Assembly: GCA_002842095.1 (NCBI GenBank)
Contig: PHCB01000003.1
Coordinates: 123,194-187,193 of the forward strand
Origin: a candidate division BRC1 bacterium HGW-BRC1-1
GTDB taxonomy: Bacteria > Sumerlaeota > Sumerlaeia > Sumerlaeales > Sumerlaeaceae
Length of the DNA: 64,000 bases
Direction: 5' to 3'
The number at the start of each line of letters is the position of its first letter. Positions within the stretch are counted from its first letter, which is position 1. Below, piece after piece: positions 14,470 to 21,091 of this stretch. Made by a program: the position numbers and the translations under genes. The notes beneath the pieces were generated by a model. The model was not told the origin of the DNA, searched no databases, and saw only the letters and a program-made list of their open reading frames with translations.

Positions 14470-16497
14470 TTAACGTATCATTCGCGCCGGTTCTGAGACG
14501 GTGGGGGAGGGTTCTGGAAGGGTTCGGAAGGAAAAACTGTAGGGGGGGCGTGAGATCGGCTCGCCATTGGCGGTGCGCACGTTGCGGGTGACGGTGACAG
14601 TGTAATCGCGATCGCGTTTTAATTCGGCAAACACAACGATGGTGCTCCACCCGGTGCCGGGTTGCGAATCGACCTGCAAGCGCGGCACCGACACGGGAGC
14701 CGGACGGATTCGAACGGAGCGGTCGGTGATGCTTTCTGACCGCAGCTTGGCGTTGAAATTAATAAGGATCGGCATCTGGAAAGAATCGGCGACGGCAGAC
14801 TGATCACCGTCGACCGGTCGTGTGGAAGTGATGCCAACGCCCCCGGTGCGGAACGAAAAGTTATAGTCGGCTTTCATGGGGGTGCCGTCGGTGTCGCTGG
14901 CGGTTCGCGCGATGGTAAAGTTGTAATTGGTCTGGTAGCGGATGGGCTGCTCGGCGCTGTCGTTGCTCAGCACCACCACCAGCACGTCATCCGCCGAGCG
15001 CGGGTGGGCGCCCTGACCGATGAATGTTTTTGCGGGGGTGGCGGGCTCGAAGGAAACCGCATCACGCACACTGGCGGGGTTCATCTTTTTGCTAAACTTG
15101 ACGATCACAGTCAGTTCGCCGGCCACCATTACATCATCGGCTCCGTTGGTGGGGCTGGTGGAAACCACGCGGGGGGAGTCGCGTTTGATTTCGAGACGAA
15201 TCTCGCCGGCATCCACCGTGGTGCCTGCGGTTACTTCCAGTCCGTCTTTGCGCGCCGGTTCGTAGCCTTCGCGACCCGCCACGACGTTTACCGTTCCGAT
15301 GGGGACCTTTTCCATGCGGAACCTGCCGTCTGCGGCGGTTAGCGCGACAAGCTGCGTGCCGGCCACGCCCACCGTCACGCCGCTGGCATCGGCGGCATTG
15401 CCCGGCTCGGTCAGGCCCGCTTCCAGCACCACGCGGCCTATGATGGTCCCCGAAGCCTCATCGATGGGTGTGCCTTCACTCAGCTTCAGCACCACCGCGA
15501 CCGTGCGCGAGGTTAACAGGTCCGCTGTTGTGCGAACCGGTTCCAGGCCGTCCAACACACCCATGACGGTGTACAGACCGGCCGGAAGGCGCTCGAAACT
15601 GAAACGGCCTCCTGCATCGGGCGTCACCACGTAGTCGCTGTTGTCGATCGAGATGGTCACGCGGCTATAATCGTTGATGGGTTTTCCCTCGGGGTCGCGC
15701 GCTTCCACCACGCCGCGAATGACGCGATCGCCGGTGAGATCGTTCTGCACGATGGGCCCCACGGGGGTGGGCACGGCGGTGGGCACCGGATCGGGATTCG
15801 GCGCGGCGGGTGCTTCGGGTTGTATGACCACGGGGCGCACGAGGGTGTCGCCGCCCGCTTCCACGGTGGCTGTGGCGCGCTCGGGTTGGTAGCCCGGCAT
15901 GGTGAAAAGCAATCGCACTTCGCCCACGTCCACATTGGGGAGGCGATACTGGCCTGCTTCGTCGCTTACGGTGACAACGTCGGTGCCGTCGATGCGCACG
16001 CGCACGTTCTCGCCGGTGGGGGCGCCAAAGGGTGTTACGATACCGTGGAGACTGCCCATCGCGCGCATGGAGCGCCCCGCAGTGGTCAGGCGACTGTCGT
16101 CGGGTTCGAGAATGCCGGTCTGCAATTCAAGCGGAGTGACGGCCGTGTGCATCGCCGGTGAGACGGTTTTGCGGTCGATGTTCAGGGTGGTGTAACCGGA
16201 TTTCTCGGCGATGAAACCGTATTCGCCGCCGGGCACACCGGAGATGATGTACGCGCCGTTTTCATCGGTGCGGGCGGCATAGCCGGTGCCCGCCACGTAT
16301 ACGAGGGTTCCCGCGTGGCCTTTCTCGGTGGTGTCGGCCAGCATCACGGAGCCTCGCACAAAACCCGTGGTGGCGGGCGCTTCGGATCCGGCAGCGCCGG
16401 TGGGCTGCTGGGGGCCGCAGCCCGGCATGAGGCAGACGCATGCTGCCACAAAGAAGCAGAAACGCAGAAAGGTTGAACTGAAAAAATGTCTGGTCAC
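14470..16497 (-). CDS. Lipoprotein with carboxypeptidase-regulatory-like and Ig-like repeats
   Basis: This 675-aa protein starts with a lipoprotein signal (LMPGC, Cys at ~27). It is followed by about four carboxypeptidase-D regulatory-like beta-sandwich repeats (YAARTDENGAYIISGVPGGEYGF type, residues ~45-430). Two Big_5-type Ig-like domains follow (STSPTNGADDVMVAGELTV and STRPVDGDQ, ~440-665), ending in FSFRTLPEP. These are structural or carbohydrate/protein-binding modules, so the product is probably a surface or periplasmic adhesion or scaffold lipoprotein. The start is GTG. It lies 135 bp upstream of the EIIA gene on the same strand and is divergent from rdgB. No enzyme motif is seen. Confidence 0.82.
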   Translation of the reverse strand: MTRHFFSSTFLRFCFFVAACVCLMPGCGPQQPTGAAGSEAPATTGFVRGSVMLADTTEKGHAGTLVYVAGTGYAARTDENGAYIISGVPGGEYGFIAEKSGYTTLNIDRKTVSPAMHTAVTPLELQTGILEPDDSRLTTAGRSMRAMGSLHGIVTPFGAPTGENVRVRIDGTDVVTVSDEAGQYRLPNVDVGEVRLLFTMPGYQPERATATVEAGGDTLVRPVVIQPEAPAAPNPDPVPTAVPTPVGPIVQNDLTGDRVIRGVVEARDPEGKPINDYSRVTISIDNSDYVVTPDAGGRFSFERLPAGLYTVMGVLDGLEPVRTTADLLTSRTVAVVLKLSEGTPIDEASGTIIGRVVLEAGLTEPGNAADASGVTVGVAGTQLVALTAADGRFRMEKVPIGTVNVVAGREGYEPARKDGLEVTAGTTVDAGEIRLEIKRDSPRVVSTSPTNGADDVMVAGELTVIVKFSKKMNPASVRDAVSFEPATPAKTFIGQGAHPRSADDVLVVVLSNDSAEQPIRYQTNYNFTIARTASDTDGTPMKADYNFSFRTGGVGITSTRPVDGDQSAVADSFQMPILINFNAKLRSESITDRSVRIRPAPVSVPRLQVDSQPGTGWSTIVVFAELKRDRDYTVTVTRNVRTANGEPISRPPYSFSFRTLPEPSPTVSEPARMIR

Positions 16498-16602
16498 GGC
16501 GCAATGTCTGCCTCAGACGATGGCAATCATCAAACCAAATGTGGACGTTCGGTCTGATAAAGGTTGAGGGTCTCGCCAACTGAAGACGCGGAAGGTGCGG
16601 AA

Positions 16603-17196
16603 ATGAAGCTGTTGCTGGCAACGAAGAACAAGCACAAGGTGGAGGAGATGCGCGCGCTGCTGAGCGATCTCGCGCAGGTGGAAGTGGTTTCGGCGGCAGA
16701 TTTTCCCGGGGTGGAGGAACCCGAGGAGACGGGCGAAACCTTTGAGGACAACGCCCGTTTGAAGGCGCGGTATTATGCAGAGGTGACCGGTTTGACCGCG
16801 CTGGCCGATGACTCGGGGCTGGTGGTGGATGCGCTGGATGGTCGTCCGGGAGTCATGTCGTCGCGTTATGGCGCAGACGATGCGGCGCGCATTGCGCGTC
16901 TGCTGGAAGAATTGCGCGACACGCATGACGCCCAGCGCACGGCCCGGTTCGAATGTGCCATGGTGTTGGTACGGCCCGGCGCGGGTGGCGATGCGGCGGC
17001 CACCCGCGGCACCCTGGAAGGAAGCATCGCGCGGGAGGCACGGGGGACGAACGGCTTCGGATACGACCCGGTCTTTCATCTGCCCGCGCGCGGCTTGCGT
17101 CTGGCAGAATTGTCGTCGGACGAAAAAAACGCCGTGAGCCACCGGGGCAACGCGCTGCGAGAAATGGTGAAAGCGTTGCGCGAAATGGTTGGATGA
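16603..17196 (+). CDS. rdgB: Non-canonical purine NTP pyrophosphatase (RdgB/HAM1)
   Basis: The 197-aa product from ATG 16603 begins MKLLLATKNKHKVEEM. It carries the RdgB signatures ETGETFEDNARLKA, ALADDSGLVVDAL, GTNGFGYDPVF and SHRGNAL. It hydrolyses dITP, ITP and XTP to monophosphates, keeping deaminated purines out of DNA. The upstream in-frame extension to 16564 lacks family similarity. The gene is followed by a probable intrinsic terminator, so it is a single-gene unit. Confidence 0.96.
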   Translation: MKLLLATKNKHKVEEMRALLSDLAQVEVVSAADFPGVEEPEETGETFEDNARLKARYYAEVTGLTALADDSGLVVDALDGRPGVMSSRYGADDAARIARLLEELRDTHDAQRTARFECAMVLVRPGAGGDAAATRGTLEGSIAREARGTNGFGYDPVFHLPARGLRLAELSSDEKNAVSHRGNALREMVKALREMVG

Positions 17197-17197
17197 A

Positions 17198-17226
17198 CCC
17201 GCGAGAATTACGTGGGCAGTTTTTTC
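17198..17226 (+). terminator. Probable terminator of rdgB
   Basis: A 6-bp stem CCCGCG/CGTGGG (one G-T wobble) with a 7-nt loop is followed after CAG by seven T residues, immediately after the rdgB stop. The stem is short, so strength is uncertain. Confidence 0.6.
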
Positions 17227-17272
17227 CGGCCTCAGTTACCCGCAAGTCCTCCATCTCCAAAACCAACCAATG

Positions 17273-17295
17273 TGGGACCGGCGCCCTCGCCGGTC
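17273..17295. repeat. GTGGGACCGGCG palindromic element
   Basis: ACCGGCG and CGCCGGT form a perfect 7-bp stem with a 4-nt loop. The 12-mer GTGGGACCGGCG recurs at 31739-31750 in another short hairpin, which suggests a small interspersed element. Confidence 0.5.
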
Positions 17296-17351
17296 GCAGT
17301 GAGGTGTGTGGCTCGCGCAACAATGTTTTTTTGGTTCGTTTTCGGATTCCG

Positions 17352-17452
17352 TCGCCCCTCCGGGGCTTTATGATCTCTCTGACCTTTCCTGGGGTTCCGG
17401 TCGCGGTGCGACCTGCACCCCAGGCTACTGGCCGCCGCCCCCTTCGGGGGCT
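17352..17452 (+). repeat. Modular palindromic repeat, copy B
   Basis: Order: GCCCCTCCGGGGC box, spacer, 40-bp central imperfect palindrome (17388-17427, CCTGGGGTTCC...CACCCCAGGCTA), then GCCCCCTTCGGGGGC box. It is nearly identical to copy C 300 bp downstream and inverted relative to copy A. Confidence 0.88.
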
Positions 17453-17647
17453 GACATCGGCGGCTCTTTTGTTCCCATTTTATCGACCCCTGCAACCAGA
17501 TCGTGGAACCAACGCCCAACCGTGAGCGAGACCCTCATATTCCCAACCAACAGAATGTGGGCCCTTGGGTGCCTTGATCGGACCGAACGGTTTTTCAGTC
17601 CGGCGACATCAAATCTGTGGAAATCTGTGACATCTGTGGATGACTTC

Positions 17648-17748
17648 CGCCGCCCCTCCGGGGCTTGATAATTTGTCGTTCGGTTCCTGGGGTTCCGGTC
17701 GCTTCGCTCCCTTCACCCCAGGCTACTTGCCGCCGCCCCCTCTGGGGT
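17648..17748 (+). repeat. Modular palindromic repeat, copy C
   Basis: Same box-palindrome-box order as copy B; the central palindrome is at 17686-17725 with core TCGCTTCGCTC. It is direct to B, ending about 150 bp before the ribokinase start. Confidence 0.88.
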
Positions 17749-17897
17749 CGAAAAGACTCCGTTCTGGCTTCGCTCCTTTCACCCCCGGCAATTTGCTCAC
17801 CGACCCTGCTTTCTGTGTCGACAATGCTCGCTTGGGGCGATTGGTTTGCTGATTGAACTTTGCGGTATTTGCCTCCCGGGAGGAACGGACTGACATC

Positions 17898-18848
17898 ATG
17901 AAAAAATTGCTGGTTGTAGGTAGCGTCAACACGGACCTCGTGGTGCGGGCGGCGCAGCTTCCGTCGCCGGGGCACACTGTGATGGGTCGCGATTTTCGTT
18001 CTTATGGTGGCGGCAAGGGGGCCAATCAGGCGGTGGCCGCGGCGCGGGCCGGTGCCGCTGTAACTTTTGCCGGTTGCGTGGGGGATGATGCTTTTGGAAC
18101 GGAGCGCCGCGCGGAATTGGCCGCAGAAGGAATCGACGTATCAGCCCTGACCACCATCAAAGATGTCGCCACGGGTGTGGGGTTGATCGTGATCGACGAT
18201 GCTGCGGAGAACCAGATTGCCGTGGCACCCGGGGCCAATGCCCACATGACGCCGTCGATGCTCGACCATCTGGATTTCATTCAGTTTGGGGTCGTGCTGC
18301 TGCAACTGGAAATCCCGCTGGAGACGGTGGAGGCGGCGCTGCGAAAAGGGCGTGCGGCGGGTTGTTTGACAATCCTCAATCCCGCTCCGGCGATCTCGGA
18401 AGCGCGGGCTTTTTTATCGCACGTGGATGTGCTGCTGCCCAATGAACACGAGGCGGCACTGCTGGCAGGTGAACCGTCTGCCGGTACGGTTCACGATCCC
18501 GAACTGGTTAAATTGCAAGTCAGGCATCTCATCGGTCAGGGAGCCGGCAAGGTCGTGGTGACCCGCGGCCGGCGCGGTGCTCTGATTGCAGAGCCGGGCA
18601 ACGGAGATTCCGTTCGTATCGTCGAAATGGATGCCGTTCCCGTGGAACCTCTCGACACCGTGGGCGCGGGAGATTGCTTTGCCGGATGGGTTGCGGCGAA
18701 GCTGGCGGAAGGCTGCACGTTGCAAGACGCAGTGAACCACGCGCGGCACGCGGCAGCACTGTCGGTTACGCGCAACGGGGCCATGGCCTCCATGCCCACG
18801 CGCGCAGAAGTTGCCGCGATGATGGAACGCGTTGCGCCGGCCAGATGA
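17898..18848 (+). CDS. rbsK: Ribokinase (PfkB family)
   Basis: The 316-aa product from ATG 17898 (GGGAGGAAC upstream) shows the PfkB signatures: VGSVNTDLV, YGGGKGANQAVAAARAG and the C-terminal DTVGAGDCFAGWVAAKLA with the catalytic Asp and anion hole. Length and motifs fit ribokinase, which phosphorylates D-ribose at O5. The DPE-type inhibitor loops of fructokinases are not evident. It may act with purine nucleoside phosphorylase in ribose salvage, although the two are 5 kb apart. No ribose ABC transporter genes are present in the window. Another sugar substrate within the family remains possible. Confidence 0.9.
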   Translation: MKKLLVVGSVNTDLVVRAAQLPSPGHTVMGRDFRSYGGGKGANQAVAAARAGAAVTFAGCVGDDAFGTERRAELAAEGIDVSALTTIKDVATGVGLIVIDDAAENQIAVAPGANAHMTPSMLDHLDFIQFGVVLLQLEIPLETVEAALRKGRAAGCLTILNPAPAISEARAFLSHVDVLLPNEHEAALLAGEPSAGTVHDPELVKLQVRHLIGQGAGKVVVTRGRRGALIAEPGNGDSVRIVEMDAVPVEPLDTVGAGDCFAGWVAAKLAEGCTLQDAVNHARHAAALSVTRNGAMASMPTRAEVAAMMERVAPAR

Positions 18849-18869
18849 TGCGCTGCCGCCGGGCGCAGA

Positions 18870-19946
18870 TCAAATAACCAGTTCGCCGCCTTCGGGCGCA
18901 AAGCGGATTTCTCCGAGCATGCCCGCGTAAGCCAGATACGCGCGCTGGGCGGGAGTTTTCTCGATGTAGGCGCTGATGGGAATGTGGTTATCGTCACTGC
19001 CCGAATCTTGCAGCACATAGTGATCCACTTCCACCACGCCAACCTTCAGCCGTTCCTCGCCCACAAATCTCAGGGTTCGCACGAAGTGTCGATTGAAGCC
19101 AAGTATGCGGTGATTGGACGACAGCGTATATTCCGTTTCGCCGCGCTCGTTCTGCATGCTCGAGATGGTGATGATGCCCGTGCCCACACCCATGCCGCGC
19201 CAATATACTTTGGACGTCTGCTGCATTTCGATGGGTGGGCCAACTCGCAGCGGACGTCGCGATTCGTCCTTGGTTTCGGACGAGGCCTCGGAGGTCTGAC
19301 CTTGATCGCCGCTGCCCAGCAGCCGCGATTCAACCATCTCTTCGTCGCTCTCGATGTGCGTTTGTTCCTTCAGGCGTTTCAGCACCAGGGCACACATTTC
19401 GCGCAGAGTGTCGCGTACACCGTCGCCATCCACAGCCACGGCCTCGAAACTTTTCAGCCGACCATGGGGGTTGAAGGTCGCCTCAAGTTTCTCGATGGAA
19501 ACCGAGTCGGGCAGGTCGCGCTTGTTATATTGCAGCACGATGGGAACTTCATCCATGTCCAGACCCAGTTCGCGCAGGTTGTCCGCCAGATTGCGGAAGC
19601 TGTCGATGCTGTCCTGATAGCGCGTCTCCTGCGAATCGGCGACAAACACCACGCCGTCCACATTGCGCAGCACCAGCTTGCGCGTGGCGTTATAGTAAAC
19701 CTGACCGGGCACCGTGTAGAGCTGAAATTTGGTTTTGTAACCCTTCACCTCGCCCACATCCACGGGGAGAAAATCGAAAAAGAGGGTTCGATCCTGTTCG
19801 GTGGCCAGCGACACGAGGTCGCCACGGTAATCGGACGGGATATGCCCATGAACGACTTGCAGGTTGGTGGTTTTTCCACCGGAGCCTGGACCGTAATAGA
19901 CGATCTTGCAGACTATCTCCCGAAAAGCCTGATTGATGTTTGGCAT
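18870..19946 (-). CDS. mglA: MglA-like small GTPase with C-terminal extension
   Basis: The 358-aa product from ATG 19946 is preceded by a near-perfect AGGAGG. Residues ~10-190 form an MglA/Ras-like GTPase: P-loop GPGSGGKTTN, switch region YTVPGQVYYNATRKLVLRN and NKRD for guanine specificity. Myxococcus MglA, about 195 aa, controls polarity and motility. Here ~165 further residues follow (from about RRPLRVGPPIEM) and form a predicted mixed alpha/beta region I do not recognise. Its GAP partner MglB is not adjacent. A role in polar placement of type IV pili would fit the pilB gene in this window but is inferred. The in-frame extension to 20003 is unlikely. Confidence 0.87.
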   Translation of the reverse strand: MPNINQAFREIVCKIVYYGPGSGGKTTNLQVVHGHIPSDYRGDLVSLATEQDRTLFFDFLPVDVGEVKGYKTKFQLYTVPGQVYYNATRKLVLRNVDGVVFVADSQETRYQDSIDSFRNLADNLRELGLDMDEVPIVLQYNKRDLPDSVSIEKLEATFNPHGRLKSFEAVAVDGDGVRDTLREMCALVLKRLKEQTHIESDEEMVESRLLGSGDQGQTSEASSETKDESRRPLRVGPPIEMQQTSKVYWRGMGVGTGIITISSMQNERGETEYTLSSNHRILGFNRHFVRTLRFVGEERLKVGVVEVDHYVLQDSGSDDNHIPISAYIEKTPAQRAYLAYAGMLGEIRFAPEGGELVI

Positions 19947-20046
19947 GGGTCCTCCTGAACAAGCCCGATAAGATGAGAATTTAATACGAAGCGCACTCAG
20001 CAAGGATGCTCAACTGAAATAAACGGCGCAGAATTAATGGGCGGTT

Positions 20047-20988
20047 TCACTTCGGTTGGGAAAGAGCTGTAAGGGCTCGCACGGCCAGCATTTCGCCGAG
20101 AGCGGGTGAGGAGCCGAGAAAGGGGGCGAGATGGAATTCGACATTGGGGTGGTGCGTCGCTGCACCCATGAGCAGATCGGGGACGTCGAGAATCACGTGG
20201 CGTCCGGTGTGGAGGAAAAAGGGGAGCGCAACCACGCTGCGGGCATCGGAAGCGGCGGCCGCGTGGGCCGCTGTGGGGATGTCGGGCTGGGCGCAGTCGA
20301 GGAATCCGGTGTGGACGCCGGCATATTGTCGGGAGTCGCGGAGAAGAACGGCGAGTTCGTGAACCGCGGCGTTGGCCGCCTCGCGGGGGCTGCCGTGGGC
20401 GAGGACGAGTAGCGACGGCCGGTCGTCGTCGGGAACCGCATTGGCCGGGGATATTCTCGGTGAAGGAACAGGGGTGGAGGGTGAACGTGGTTCCCCGGAG
20501 CAAAGTCCGTCCTCGCGCAAGGGGCAGCGAGGTTTGCCTTCGCAGCCGGCGATCACTTGCGCAATGGTGGCGGCCCGGGATTCTGCCGTGAGCGGAGAGG
20601 CCATCGCCGCCAATTGCGCGATGGGTGCAAGCCAGTCGGCGCCGGTTCCCAGAGGGGCTGCTTCGAGGAAGGTGACGCCGGGATGTGCCTCGCGAGCAGC
20701 GGCCAGCGCGTTGCGCAGGTCGTGGGTGACGAATCGCCCCGGCACGAGAAAATACGGAACGACGACGATCGTGTCGATGGATGCGTTCTCCAGCGTGATT
20801 TGCACCGCTTCTGCAAACGTGGGCGCATCGTAATTCATCCATCCGATGCGCACCTGCGACCAATCGCCACTGCGGCGAAGAAAATCCGCATGAGCCTCCA
20901 GTGCGCGGGCGGCTCCGCAGACCAGCGAGCCGTGGGAAAAAAGAATCAGCGCCGGGGCAGGTGAATGGATCATGGTTTCTGTTACCAT
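20047..20988 (-). CDS. CbiX/SirB-type chelatase, tandem domains
   Basis: The product (313 aa from ATG 20988; 20973 is another candidate) contains two CbiX half-domains: ALILFSHGSLVCGAARALE with VVVPYFLVPGRFVTHDL, and LLVLAHGSPREAANAAV with VVALPFFLHTGRHVILDV. The paired His in SHGS/AHGS and GRFVTHD/GRHV are the expected metal and tetrapyrrole ligands. Such proteins insert cobalt, iron or nickel into sirohydrochlorin. No other cobalamin or siroheme gene is present here, so the metal is undetermined. GAGGAA lies about 9 nt before ATG 20988. A Cys-containing linker (CEGKPRCPLREDGLC) joins the domains and may bind metal or an iron-sulfur cluster. Confidence 0.87.
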   Translation of the reverse strand: MVTETMIHSPAPALILFSHGSLVCGAARALEAHADFLRRSGDWSQVRIGWMNYDAPTFAEAVQITLENASIDTIVVVPYFLVPGRFVTHDLRNALAAAREAHPGVTFLEAAPLGTGADWLAPIAQLAAMASPLTAESRAATIAQVIAGCEGKPRCPLREDGLCSGEPRSPSTPVPSPRISPANAVPDDDRPSLLVLAHGSPREAANAAVHELAVLLRDSRQYAGVHTGFLDCAQPDIPTAAHAAAASDARSVVALPFFLHTGRHVILDVPDLLMGAATHHPNVEFHLAPFLGSSPALGEMLAVRALTALSQPK

Positions 20989-21091
20989 CCTGCGCGTTTC
21001 CTCGCCAAATCTCATACGTTATTTTTCCGCTTTATGGCCCCACCTTGTTGTGTGTAATCTTCATAATTGTGCAAGAAAAGGGTGACGAAAA

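Larger units (their letters stand above)
17197..17897. other. Repeat-rich intergenic region
   Basis: About 700 bp without a credible gene. It holds the rdgB terminator, a GTGGGACCGGCG palindrome (17273-17295), modular palindromes B and C, and a short ATCTGTG-type tandem (about 17608-17642). Open frames across it are products of the GC-rich palindromes and are not conserved-looking proteins. Confidence 0.8.
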
